From IMG/VR virus record IMGVR_UViG_3300049855_000314, positions 1 through 39,516 of that record: a stretch of DNA of 39,516 nucleotides, one strand, 5' to 3'. The notes beneath the pieces were generated by a model. That model was not told where the DNA came from, did not search any database, and worked only from the letters and a program-made list of their open reading frames with translations. Positions 14,683 through 23,592 of the stretch are shown in pieces; within the stretch, counting starts at the first letter, position 1, and every line of letters starts with the position of its first letter. The stretch is from a virus. Position numbers and translations under genes: made by a program.

Positions 14683-14943
14683 TTATTTAGAGCACTCTAG
14701 TAGTCTATCTATCTTTGATTCTAACATAGATATGCGGCCGGAGACGTCTTCCAGCCTACTACATACGTGTTCGTTACGTAAGTCGATTACGGTCTTTACA
14801 GAACCTATCTCTCTATCTAATAGGGATATTGGGGCCTTCGCAGACAAGTCTGTCTTTAATCCGCTTAGTTGCATATGAGTCCACCCGAATAGAGTAAGTA
14901 TTGGGCCGCCGATAAATCCCAATAGAGACTGTATAGATTCCAT
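14683..14943 (-). CDS. Small membrane coiled-coil protein of the lysis cassette (86 aa)
   Basis: One N-terminal hydrophobic segment (residues 4-21, SLLGFIGGPILTLFGW) is followed by an amphipathic coiled coil (about 45-83). This layout fits an inner-membrane spanin-like protein or a small holin/antiholin. It directly follows the endolysin gene in the transcript. No outer-membrane lipoprotein partner is visible, so the exact lysis role is open. Confidence 0.6.
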   Translation of the reverse strand: MESIQSLLGFIGGPILTLFGWTHMQLSGLKTDLSAKAPISLLDREIGSVKTVIDLRNEHVCSRLEDVSGRISMLESKIDRLLECSK

Positions 14944-14964
14944 GTTAAAGACCTTTTATTTTCA

Positions 14965-15486
14965 TTAGAAGATACTTTGTGCCAGGATATCGGCTTCAGC
15001 CCTTCTTCGCTTCACTAAACCGGGTAGGACTCTTCCTCCTCCACGGACCCATTTTAATAATTGAGTAATAGCTTCTTCCTTGTTGTTTTCGTTAATCTTC
15101 TTACGTAGAGTACTTCCACGTAGCGCACCTGATCCTACATTGTACGCAAAGTCTGCAATGGCATACAGCCCGGGGCCAGTTAAGTTCGGGCACGCCTGCT
15201 GGGCTACCTCTATGAACTTGTTGGCATCTTTATGCATTCTTGCGTCTGCTTCTTCCTGGGTCCAAGTTAGACCAGGATATACGTCAATCCCTGTGGAGCC
15301 CCACCCTATGGTCCATATCCCTGCTGGGCAGGAATACGCAGTAAGGGAGCACCCTTCAAATCTACGAATAAGACCGTAGAGAATCTCCGGGCCGCCCGCA
15401 AATCGATCTTCTGAATCGGTTATTGGGCAGGGAGCATTAATGTTTTCCACGGCAGCTTCTATGGCTGCTAAGGTTTCCTCTATCAT
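14965..15486 (-). CDS. Endolysin, GH24 lysozyme (T4/P21-like)
   Basis: This 173-aa muramidase hydrolyses peptidoglycan between MurNAc and GlcNAc. The catalytic stretch is RFEGCSLTAYSCPAGIWTIGWGST with Glu44, Cys53 and Thr59. Cys in place of the T4 Asp is common in this branch. IADFAYNVGSGA (111-122) and the C-terminal LVKRRRAEADI (157-167) are standard GH24 motifs. There is no signal-anchor; the first 20 residues are acidic, so export needs a holin. Start and stop share a base with the preceding holin-like gene. Confidence 0.93.
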   Translation of the reverse strand: MIEETLAAIEAAVENINAPCPITDSEDRFAGGPEILYGLIRRFEGCSLTAYSCPAGIWTIGWGSTGIDVYPGLTWTQEEADARMHKDANKFIEVAQQACPNLTGPGLYAIADFAYNVGSGALRGSTLRKKINENNKEEAITQLLKWVRGGGRVLPGLVKRRRAEADILAQSIF

Positions 15487-15947
15487 TATTTACCAGTAGA
15501 GATGGTACGGGATGCGAAGTAGAAACCCATGATGACTCCCACCAGTTGCATATCCCACTCGTTCATGATCCAATTCTGTGCAATGAGACCTGTTAGCCAG
15601 AGAAACAGAGCTACTGTAGCGGCTGCTGGTCGGATGCACCCGTTCCACAAGTCGACTACGAATACTCCAGTAGACTTAGTAGCGGCTGCTGCGGCGTCCC
15701 CGAAGGACTTAGCGTCTACTACTGCCATGTCGGCCTGGGCCTTGACGCCAATCTCTTTAATGCCTAATTCAGATACTAACTTGATCTTTTCCAACTCTCT
15801 ACCGTGAGCTTTAGCGTCCAAATCACCTTGCAAAGTTAAACTGTCAAGTTCCTGCCTATGTTCCTGACGTTTAGTAAACCAATCTGAGATGTTGCCCCAG
15901 ATCAGTCTAAATGCTGCTCCGCCAAGGAAAGAAATAATCGCACCCAT
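15486..15947 (-). CDS. Holin-like membrane protein (153 aa)
   Basis: There is an N-terminal hydrophobic segment (2-18) and a charged helical linker (25-85). Two C-terminal membrane segments follow: CIRPAAATVALFLWLTGLIAQ (about 104-124) and LVGVIMGFYFASRTI (135-149). The pattern 'RP..T...F......W.......iigFYFgsR' is typical of phage three-helix holin-like proteins. Immediate coupling to the endolysin supports a pore-forming lysis role. AAGGAGA precedes the ATG. Confidence 0.7.
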   Translation of the reverse strand: MGAIISFLGGAAFRLIWGNISDWFTKRQEHRQELDSLTLQGDLDAKAHGRELEKIKLVSELGIKEIGVKAQADMAVVDAKSFGDAAAAATKSTGVFVVDLWNGCIRPAAATVALFLWLTGLIAQNWIMNEWDMQLVGVIMGFYFASRTISTGK

Positions 15948-15957
15948 ACGATCTCCT

Positions 15958-16020
15958 TTAATGTTTTAACGCTAAATGTACCATTGCGTAGAGTAGTACC
16001 ATGAAAATAATTCCCATCAT
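15958..16020 (-). CDS. Possible 20-aa hydrophobic peptide before the holin
   Basis: AAGGAGGG lies 5 bp upstream of an ATG opening a 20-codon ORF (MMGIIFMVLLYAMVHLALKH). The ribosome site is stronger than most in the genome. It could be a single-helix membrane peptide modulating lysis, or a leader peptide for the holin-like gene that starts 11 bp later. Confidence 0.4.
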   Translation of the reverse strand: MMGIIFMVLLYAMVHLALKH

Positions 16021-16057
16021 GTTAGCCCTCCTTAGAGTACTGTTAAGTTTCGCTTCA

Positions 16058-16237
16058 TTACTGCGCAGCCTCTTCCTCCTGTACTGTGTTGACATTTAAA
16101 TTATTGCCCTGATTTTTTAATTTTAAGTTCTCGATTGCCCAATACGTTAACGCGTTAGGCATCTTCGTTCTAGAACAGTTTCTAAACCATTCGTGATCCA
16201 ATACTGGATCGTTCGGATTAGGATGAGGTTTTGGCAT
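16058..16237 (-). CDS. Small hypothetical protein after the tail fibre (59 aa)
   Basis: I use the ATG at 16237, one base after the tail-fibre stop (TAATATG); the longer frame reaching 16336 would overlap the fibre gene. There is no clear ribosome site, so translation is probably coupled. The product is Pro/Asn-rich (KPHPNPNDP) with LTYWAIENLKLKNQ and an acidic end. No family is recognised. Confidence 0.5.
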   Translation of the reverse strand: MPKPHPNPNDPVLDHEWFRNCSRTKMPNALTYWAIENLKLKNQGNNLNVNTVQEEEAAQ

Positions 16238-16238
16238 A

Positions 16239-19200
16239 TTAGTAAGATTGTATGTCAGGGTTAAATGGTGGAGGGTCTCCTCCTGAAAGTTTGGCCCTAT
16301 GTGCCGATAGCAACGCCGCATCTCTAGTTTTCTCAACTGCTTTAGAGGATACTACTAGATCCTGTAATTGGTTATTCGCAATGCTTCCTGTATATACTCT
16401 TTCTGCTTCTAGGGCCCTCAGCATCGCATATTTTTCTCGAGGGGTCCCTTTTGCAGCTTCTGCCTCTGCCTGTTTAGTGACCATTAGCACTCTTCTGCGT
16501 TCTATTACCTCTGGAGTAACTGAGCGAAAGGTTGAAGAATTCATCTTAGGAACAGTACGCAGCCCTACCGTATCTGGCAAAACTACTGGAGAGGTAGGAG
16601 TAGTTATACCCGCAGCAGTCTTAAGCCTTACAATTTCAGCCCTAAGCACATCTACCTGTTCTGTTAATGTTTTGATTATCTTAGTATTCTCGTCAGAATT
16701 ATCTAAAACTTCTTGCAGAGCTTTAATGGTCAACATGTTAAGAGAACTTGCGTCTACTGCCCAAGGATATTTTACAGTACCGTCCGGATTATCTTGTCCT
16801 GGAGTTACCGCGTTAGGGAATACCCTATATAGCTCCTGTGCAATTACCCCATAGTCTGTTTGGAATTCGGTTTCTTTCCATTTAAACTTGACAGGACGAA
16901 TGGACCTTAATGTTTCTATTGCGGATTCTGCTGGCTCTATATCTTGTTTTAACCTGACATCAGAGGTAGTGTTGTATGCGACTACTCCTCCACCTCGGTT
17001 ATATACTATGTTACCTCTAGTTGTCGGAGACGTATCTGTAGCAAATAAGGTAAATAGGTTGTTTCCGGCAGCCTCAGTGTTCCACTGAGCCTCACAATAA
17101 CTACCTGCTGAAGTAGAGTGCTGAAGAGCTGCCGGTTTGGCATTATCGTTTGAGTTAGTTGCAGTAAAGTGATAACTAGAGCTCGGGACAGACGATGCTC
17201 CGACAACAAAATTCATTCCGGATACTAGTCCTCTAGTTGACCCTCCAGTTTTAAATATTAATGTCCCTGTACCGTTCGTATCTGAGATATTGTCCCCGTT
17301 AGTGTTTGAGGATACTATGGTGTTACCAGAAGTCTTAAGGTTCGCAACGGTTAATTGCGTTCCGATAGTAACTGTACCGCTACCGTTGGTCGTCGTTCCA
17401 GAATCTCCCGCAATAGTGCCGGCATTGTTATATTGCATTTGAGTAGTAGACCCGCCGGCTGTCGCGGAAACTGTAACGAATGATAGGTTTGCAGACCCAT
17501 CTGTTTTTAATACTTGGCCGGCTGTACCATCTGCGGAAGGGAGCTTAAACGTGATGTCTGCAGCAACGCTATCTGGAGCTGAAAGCTTAATTACATTGGA
17601 TCCCGTACCTGTTTTCTCGCTGAAAGCAATAGAGCTGGCATTACTAGCATCTGCCGGAAGCACTATAGCTATCGGTAAAGATAGTGTCGGATTGCCTGAG
17701 ACCCCATTGCCGTTAGTAACAGTAATCTGACTAGCTGTGCCGGTTAATGTTCTTCCCACAAACGTGTCGGCTGCCGTCTGATGTAAAGATCCGTTAGTAT
17801 TATATGCGGCTAAAGCAGCTAAAGTAGCATCGTACGCTTGTACGTCAGTGCCGATAACGGACCCTAATGTTGTCCTCGCTGTGGCAGCATCTGTATCGTC
17901 TATTAAGGATCTTCCAAATGTAGTTAATGTAGAGGTTGCTGCTGTGCCCGATCCAGTAAAGTACGGTACCTTATCGGCGGCTGAAGTCAACCCAGCTAGT
18001 GCTGATAATTCAGCATCTTGAGCTTGCACATCGGTGCCGATAACGACCCCCAATGTTGTGCGCGCGGCTGAGGCACTTACGTCATCTATTAAGGATCTTC
18101 CGAAAGTTGTTAGGTCCGAAGTAGCTGCGGTACCGATACCTGTAAAGTATGGAACTTTATCTGCTGCCGACGTTAACCCTGCCAATGCAGATAGTTCAGC
18201 ATCTTGAGCCTGCACATCTGTTCCTATGACGACCCCTAATGTCGTGCGTGCGGCTGAGGCGCTTACGTCATCTATTAAGGATCTGCCGAATGTCGTCAAA
18301 TCGGTAGTGGCTGCTGTTCCGGAACCTGTAAAGTATGGTACCTTATCGGCGGCTGAAGTCAATCCAGCTAGTGCTGAAAGTTCTGCGTCTTGTGCCTGAA
18401 CATCGGTACCGATAACTACTCCCAACGTTGTACGGGCGGCAGATGCTGTAGTGTCGTCTATTAACGACCTACCGAATGTTGTCAAATCCGTTGTAGCAGC
18501 CGTTCCAGATCCTGTAAAGTACGGTACCTTATCCGCGGCAGAGGTTAAACCGGCTAGTGCTGAAAGTTCGGCATCCTGTGCTTGAACGTCAGTGCCGATA
18601 ACTACTCCTAACGTAGTGCGTGCGGCTGAGGCAGTAGTATCGTCTATTAACGATCTTCCGAATGATGTAAGAGTTGTAAGAGCTGCCGTACCTGAACCTG
18701 TGAAGTACGGGGCAGTATCTGCAGCGGAGGTTAATCCAGCTATAGCGGCCAACTCTGCATCATATGGCTGCACATCAGTGCCTATGACAATCCCAAGGTT
18801 TGTCCGGGCAGCACTAGCTGTGCTGGCCCCGGTACCTCCATCAGCTACTGCCAGATCTGTTATGCCAGTAATCGAGCCCCCGGCGATCGCTACTGTAGCA
18901 GCGTTCTGAGTAGATATAGTTCCTAGTCCTAATCTGTCCCTAGCGTCAACTCCTACTTCTGTAATGAATTCTGTACCGTTGCCTACAACGAAACCATTCG
19001 CTTCTGGATATAGTTCCGATGTCAATCCTGCAGCAACTGGGTTGACTGCTTGTATCCCGTCATTAGTTAAATTTACTCTAAGGATGTATCCTGCAGTAGT
19101 TGTGGTGATTATCGGATCCACACTATCTAGATCCGCACCTAGAGTTATGGCTCTATTGCCCTTATCGTGTTGCTCTTGGGCAATCTTAGTTAATTTATCT

Positions 19201-19526
19201 AAAGCTGCCTCATGTGAGCTTGCTGGAAACCTATCTCCCTCGACGTAATCTGTATTTTGAGAGAGCGGAGTGTTGCCTTCTATAATAATTATATATGCAG
19301 AAGGGGGTGCAGAAAAGAATGTAACATTTCCACCAGTTAGTGTGGCAGTAGCTGAATAGTCTACCCCTAGATATTGAGGAAGGTAGCCCGCTCCACCTAT
19401 ACCTACAGGTGCCTTAAGTGTCACCTTAAGTTCCGAAGTGGCTGCTACAGGAAAGCTGTAAGCAAAAACGGTGCTACTCCCGTTAGCCGTATACGAATTC
19501 TTTCTAACTGTAACTGGAATTGTCAT
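16239..19526 (-). CDS. Tail fibre with T7-like N-terminus and S74 chaperone domain
   Basis: This 1095-aa host-recognition fibre has several parts. Residues 1-130 match the T7 gp17 N-terminal virion-attachment domain ([51 protein letters not shown]). Residues 244-581 are five 62-aa repeats plus a partial sixth, probably shaft. Residues 855 onward form an S74 intramolecular chaperone ([34 protein letters not shown]), which in this family cuts itself off before the Ser, here Ser855, after trimer folding. A coiled coil at about 945-970 follows. A further 120 residues after it (LRTVPKM to the end) are unusual. Confidence 0.9.
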   Translation of the reverse strand: MTIPVTVRKNSYTANGSSTVFAYSFPVAATSELKVTLKAPVGIGGAGYLPQYLGVDYSATATLTGGNVTFFSAPPSAYIIIIEGNTPLSQNTDYVEGDRFPASSHEAALDKLTKIAQEQHDKGNRAITLGADLDSVDPIITTTTAGYILRVNLTNDGIQAVNPVAAGLTSELYPEANGFVVGNGTEFITEVGVDARDRLGLGTISTQNAATVAIAGGSITGITDLAVADGGTGASTASAARTNLGIVIGTDVQPYDAELAAIAGLTSAADTAPYFTGSGTAALTTLTSFGRSLIDDTTASAARTTLGVVIGTDVQAQDAELSALAGLTSAADKVPYFTGSGTAATTDLTTFGRSLIDDTTASAARTTLGVVIGTDVQAQDAELSALAGLTSAADKVPYFTGSGTAATTDLTTFGRSLIDDVSASAARTTLGVVIGTDVQAQDAELSALAGLTSAADKVPYFTGIGTAATSDLTTFGRSLIDDVSASAARTTLGVVIGTDVQAQDAELSALAGLTSAADKVPYFTGSGTAATSTLTTFGRSLIDDTDAATARTTLGSVIGTDVQAYDATLAALAAYNTNGSLHQTAADTFVGRTLTGTASQITVTNGNGVSGNPTLSLPIAIVLPADASNASSIAFSEKTGTGSNVIKLSAPDSVAADITFKLPSADGTAGQVLKTDGSANLSFVTVSATAGGSTTQMQYNNAGTIAGDSGTTTNGSGTVTIGTQLTVANLKTSGNTIVSSNTNGDNISDTNGTGTLIFKTGGSTRGLVSGMNFVVGASSVPSSSYHFTATNSNDNAKPAALQHSTSAGSYCEAQWNTEAAGNNLFTLFATDTSPTTRGNIVYNRGGGVVAYNTTSDVRLKQDIEPAESAIETLRSIRPVKFKWKETEFQTDYGVIAQELYRVFPNAVTPGQDNPDGTVKYPWAVDASSLNMLTIKALQEVLDNSDENTKIIKTLTEQVDVLRAEIVRLKTAAGITTPTSPVVLPDTVGLRTVPKMNSSTFRSVTPEVIERRRVLMVTKQAEAEAAKGTPREKYAMLRALEAERVYTGSIANNQLQDLVVSSKAVEKTRDAALLSAHRAKLSGGDPPPFNPDIQSY
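17868..18797 (-). repeat. Five tandem 186-bp repeats in the tail fibre gene
   Basis: The spacing is exactly 186 bp (landmarks at 17901, 18087, 18273, 18459, 18645). Each unit encodes [20 protein letters not shown]...YFTG.GTAAT...[15 protein letters not shown] with only a few residue changes. Yet the DNA differs mainly at third codon positions. A partial sixth unit follows at 17784-17867. Confidence 0.95.
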
Positions 19527-19535
19527 ATTGTGCTC

Positions 19536-21998
19536 TTATTTAGATGGAGGAGATGATACTTCTGGGAGTCTAGACGGTGCTGATTCCCCGCGCTTCCACC
19601 AGTTGTCCTGGCCTGTACGTTGACGTTGCTTCATGGCAGATCGCTGAAAGACTTCAGCCGCCATGGGATCTGTAGCTTTTTGTAGATTATCCTTTAGGAG
19701 TCTATCTACAGCTAACTTAGTATACCATAAATTGTTACCAGGCGCAATCCCTTCTATGATAGTTTTTCCAAGCATGAATGTATCGTGTTTAACTTGCATA
19801 GATGTAGCGGAACGGTCTCCTATATGCACACCTAACTGTTTAGCTTGCATAAGCACACTAAATGCGTATCCGGGAAGTGCTCCAGCAAACGATTGGGCCA
19901 AATCTGATTTAGAAGAACTATCTAATAACCTCAATGATACGTCTCCAGGTAGCCCTAAAGTATTCAAAGAGGACTTAAGCCATAGCATCGGATCATTAAT
20001 AGACTGTATGTCCTTTCCAGAAGACAAACTTTTTAACTGTAAACTAACTGCTGAGAACAACGTCCCATAGGCTACATATGCTGCAATATATCCTAACTTA
20101 CTTCCCTTAGTGCTTAAAAGTATGTTATTTCTTAACACTTGAGCCTGAACGTGTGTGGTAGATATGTTATATGACCATAGTTGCATTAACGATGCTCTTA
20201 CTTCTTTTGCAAAAGTTCCTGGAGAGTTCGCTGCTCCCAACGATACGTGCGCCCAAGCTGCCGGTTCCGGAATGGCTAATCGAGTAGCTGCGTTAACGCT
20301 AGACATCCATTTCTCTACAGTTGCAAAATTAGACACCTTAGCAGGATCTATAAAGGTTCCAGACGGGTCCACTGCGGCCCTTAATATGTCCCAATCTTTA
20401 CTTTCAAGACCATTAAGTTTTAACCATTTCTGTTGCGCTATAGGTAATTGGGACAGCTCTAAATTGGCATGTGCTGCGTATTCTACGTGTAAAGACGTTT
20501 GAAACGCATTCTTAACGGATTGCGTATGTCTAGCTAGGCCAGATGCTCTGATTACGGCTTCGCTAGTTCTGTGTGCAAATTTAGAGAACTGGGTATTAAC
20601 ATTGTCATCGGCCAACTTAGCTGCAGACATTGACCCTGTTACGATGGAATCTATAACTTGTCCCATTGCTGCGGCCTGGTTTCGAGACATCTGATTGCCT
20701 GCAACTAACTTAGCATAATGCTTCATAGTTCCTGCAAAAGATGATCCGACTAGATCTGCTGCTACTTTCGACGTCGCAAAGTCATTAATACTTGCTAGAA
20801 CTGACGACCCTAAAGATGCGCCTAATTTAAGAGCTCTTAGTGCCGTAGCGAACTGCCCTATCTTATGCCCTAAAGTATCTCTTGGTCCCAATGTGTTGCC
20901 TGTCAGGTATCTGAATAAGTTCTCGTTAGATACGATGGCGGAAGATATTTTATCTGCCGTAGAAAGCGGGTGACTCAACGCTTCCAATTTAGCAATATTA
21001 TTCAGTTTAGCGAACACATTATTATAATTAGGTCCAAATGTCCTAACTAAAGCGAGCTCTCTAGATGCGCTATCTATGGATTTAATCATATTTTCGAAGA
21101 TGTCGCCTTGTCCGAACTTCTCGTGCGACGTCATGAACGCTTCCGAATCCTTAAACTGAAAAGATCTTTCTCCGAATAACGATGAACTACCTGCTCCTTT
21201 AGCGTGCGTGACAGTTGCACTATCTGTTTTTACGGCCGTATGGAGACCGTTAGTTACTATATCTTTATATGTTTCGCTCAAGTATACCTTAAATGCGGCC
21301 TCATCAGAAAAGCCGTCATGAGTACGTGCCATATCTAATGCTGAAGAGAAATGCTCTACAAACGCTTTTTCTCCAGCTTTTTGGACAGCTACTGGGTCCC
21401 AATTTTGCGGCATCCAATTATTATCTAAATGGACGGCTGCCCCTAATCTTTTGAGCTCTACTGCCATGGCCCGGTTAGCTGAGCTGAACGCTTTGGCCAT
21501 ATCTGCTATCTCGTTACTCTTAACTGGGTTGCCGTATATCCCATCTACAAGCATCTTGATATCTTCTAAGCGTGCCTTAGATTTGAAGTCTAGCCCTCCA
21601 GGAACTTTGCTGCGGAACTTTTCCATGAACCCCATGAGATCTTTAGAGTAATACCCTTGGTACGTCTTAGATAGCGTCCACACGTCCGAAGGAGTGACGT
21701 CGTCGTATGCGTATTTTCCTGTATAGTCGTGCTCGAGAAGTGCCCCTAAATTATTAGAGGCTTCCTGGCCAGATATTTTTTTCTTTAGATCGATATACTT
21801 ACGAGCAGACATGATCTGCTTATAGGCTTCCTGTTTCTTTTCGGCTAAAAAAGATCTAACAACTTCGAGATCTTGAGGAGAATCGGTCAGCCCCCTTTTC
21901 TTTTTAAACGCTTCTAATTTCTTCTGTATGGCATCTGCAGAATCTTTAGTCAGATCTCCAGATATTTGAAGGTTAGATAGGCAGGATGTTATTCCCAT
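19536..21998 (-). CDS. Large internal virion / ejection protein (820 aa)
   Basis: This long, mostly helical protein has an N-terminal coiled region (residues 20-75). A central part contains HEKFGQGDIFENMIKSIDSASRELALVRTFGPN, a type of segment seen in podovirus proteins encoded next to ejection genes. There is no catalytic motif that I recognise. It lies between the tail fibre and another ejection protein, 1 bp from its neighbour. A T7 gp15/gp16-like role, being ejected with DNA and spanning the envelope, is inferred from position and size. Confidence 0.75.
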   Translation of the reverse strand: MGITSCLSNLQISGDLTKDSADAIQKKLEAFKKKRGLTDSPQDLEVVRSFLAEKKQEAYKQIMSARKYIDLKKKISGQEASNNLGALLEHDYTGKYAYDDVTPSDVWTLSKTYQGYYSKDLMGFMEKFRSKVPGGLDFKSKARLEDIKMLVDGIYGNPVKSNEIADMAKAFSSANRAMAVELKRLGAAVHLDNNWMPQNWDPVAVQKAGEKAFVEHFSSALDMARTHDGFSDEAAFKVYLSETYKDIVTNGLHTAVKTDSATVTHAKGAGSSSLFGERSFQFKDSEAFMTSHEKFGQGDIFENMIKSIDSASRELALVRTFGPNYNNVFAKLNNIAKLEALSHPLSTADKISSAIVSNENLFRYLTGNTLGPRDTLGHKIGQFATALRALKLGASLGSSVLASINDFATSKVAADLVGSSFAGTMKHYAKLVAGNQMSRNQAAAMGQVIDSIVTGSMSAAKLADDNVNTQFSKFAHRTSEAVIRASGLARHTQSVKNAFQTSLHVEYAAHANLELSQLPIAQQKWLKLNGLESKDWDILRAAVDPSGTFIDPAKVSNFATVEKWMSSVNAATRLAIPEPAAWAHVSLGAANSPGTFAKEVRASLMQLWSYNISTTHVQAQVLRNNILLSTKGSKLGYIAAYVAYGTLFSAVSLQLKSLSSGKDIQSINDPMLWLKSSLNTLGLPGDVSLRLLDSSSKSDLAQSFAGALPGYAFSVLMQAKQLGVHIGDRSATSMQVKHDTFMLGKTIIEGIAPGNNLWYTKLAVDRLLKDNLQKATDPMAAEVFQRSAMKQRQRTGQDNWWKRGESAPSRLPEVSSPPSK

Positions 21999-21999
21999 G

Positions 22000-23592
22000 T
22001 TATTGTACCCTTACTCGAGGTTTAGGTGTGAGCAGGCATTCCTGAAGTTTCTTAAGGGAGGATACGCTGTCTGAGTATTCTGAGAGGTAGCTATATATCT
22101 GAGTGCCGTCTTCTACGTTAAAGTCTGCTAACTCGTCTTTATTCGTAGAGAGGAAGTCGCTTATTGTAGCATCTATTTGATCTGGATGCAACGCGTCCAT
22201 TTCCTCTTTAGCAAACGGTTCTTTTAATGGTGGAGTACCTTCGTCAAACCTTTTAGCTGGATTATTGTAACTATCAAGAATGTTGGATTCCTCTTGTGTT
22301 AATTTAACGCCGCTATCCACCTTATCCTGAATTCCTAAAACTGCCGACTGGGGCATCTCTAGTTCCGAACGAGCATCTGCATAGTTCTTAATATGTTCTA
22401 ATTGTGATATTTCTGCAGGTTTTTCAGATATTAAATCGTCTATGGCCTGTAATGCATGTAATGATTCCTGTTGCTCCTGACTCAACTGTAATTCTGGCCT
22501 AGACGGATTGGCTAGAGCGATACTTTCTTGTTCCTTAAGCATCTCTAGAGACGATCTCATCTCTGCAGTATACGGGTTTTCCCTATCTATTCCGGCAACT
22601 TCCGATGGAAGTGGGCCCTTTTGCGCAGGCAGTTCCCATGGCACCTCTGTAGAATACGTAGCTTGTTTACCTGGAAGTAATGTGCCGGTCTCACCAGTAA
22701 TCGAAGGTGCTTGCTCTGGAGCCGGGGCCAGTGTTCCCTCCGCCGAAGCTGGCGTCGGGATTTCTGTAGGGGTCGGGGCGAGTTTATCTTTGGAGATAGC
22801 TTTTCCGATGGCTCGAGATATGCCTGACGCACCTGCTACTAGTCCTGTTCCAAGGACGCCGCCTATAGCCGATTCTGTTAATATTTCACCAGGTATGTTT
22901 ACTTTGGACACGTCTTCGCCTAGGACATCTCTTCTATATGCTATGTCGCGAGCCTTAGATACTACTGATCCTGCACCGGCTGCTGCGGTTGCGTATGTCC
23001 AAATGCGAGGAACTTGAGAGAGTAACCTTGCCCCAGCTTCTACTTGCCCTCCAGGTATTGCAGCTAGGGCTATCTGGATCGGATCCGTCATGGCGCCGGC
23101 TAGGGACCCTACTATTCCCCCAACTTTACCTAAAGTGCTAGCATTTAACTGGGTGGCTTTTATCCCCTCCGACTCTTTCTTTAATGCATCTAGCCGGTCA
23201 CTTTCGATCTTTGACGGTAGAGCTATACCTAAGTCTGGGTTATCTGTGGAGTATTTCTCGATAATATCTTTATGGCGAAGGTACTCTTGAGCTGGAGAAG
23301 TCTGGTACCCGGCTCTGGGGTCCAATCCCATATTCAACAAAGCCCCAGATTTAGCTAACTTCATGTACTCTTGCCCGTACAATTGTTCCTGATCGTATGA
23401 TCCGTAGCCTATGCTGCGATACGCGCTCATGAACCCGGCTTTAGCGTTCTCTAAGAAGCCAGTTTCATCCGAAAGGTGAGTACCTGCGTCAGGGGTAGCG
23501 ACTGCGGTCTTAGGTATGTCTACTGGAGCGACTTGCTCCTTAAGACTATTCTGCCAGGCAGCGTACTCTGGAGTATCTTCGTAGATATTCAT
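22000..23592 (-). CDS. Internal virion / ejection protein (530 aa)
   Basis: Residues 145-270 contain Gly/Ala-rich hydrophobic segments (LGKVGGIVGSLAGAMTDPIQIALAAIPGG; GGVLGTGLVAGASG) that could insert into a membrane on ejection. They are followed by a Pro/Thr-rich linker (about 275-320) and an acidic helical C-terminus. The start shares the boundary with the preceding gene. Function is inferred from the order of the virion cluster. Confidence 0.7.
   Translation of the reverse strand: MNIYEDTPEYAAWQNSLKEQVAPVDIPKTAVATPDAGTHLSDETGFLENAKAGFMSAYRSIGYGSYDQEQLYGQEYMKLAKSGALLNMGLDPRAGYQTSPAQEYLRHKDIIEKYSTDNPDLGIALPSKIESDRLDALKKESEGIKATQLNASTLGKVGGIVGSLAGAMTDPIQIALAAIPGGQVEAGARLLSQVPRIWTYATAAAGAGSVVSKARDIAYRRDVLGEDVSKVNIPGEILTESAIGGVLGTGLVAGASGISRAIGKAISKDKLAPTPTEIPTPASAEGTLAPAPEQAPSITGETGTLLPGKQATYSTEVPWELPAQKGPLPSEVAGIDRENPYTAEMRSSLEMLKEQESIALANPSRPELQLSQEQQESLHALQAIDDLISEKPAEISQLEHIKNYADARSELEMPQSAVLGIQDKVDSGVKLTQEESNILDSYNNPAKRFDEGTPPLKEPFAKEEMDALHPDQIDATISDFLSTNKDELADFNVEDGTQIYSYLSEYSDSVSSLKKLQECLLTPKPRVRVQ

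Noticed and set aside
14567-14878. 103-aa plus-strand ORF
   Set aside because: It spans the end of one leftward gene and most of another, lacks a ribosome site and opposes the operon direction.
16252-16854. 200-aa plus-strand ORF within the tail fibre gene
   Set aside because: It is antisense to the S74 domain and C-terminal region of the fibre; the composition is that of a shadow frame.
17784-18797. CRISPR-like array suggested by regular repeats
   Set aside because: The 186-bp units are coding, contiguous without spacers and in frame with the tail fibre.
22508-23017. 169-aa plus-strand ORF
   Set aside because: It is antisense to the Gly/Ala-rich part of an ejection protein; long shadow frames are expected from GC-rich codon bias there.
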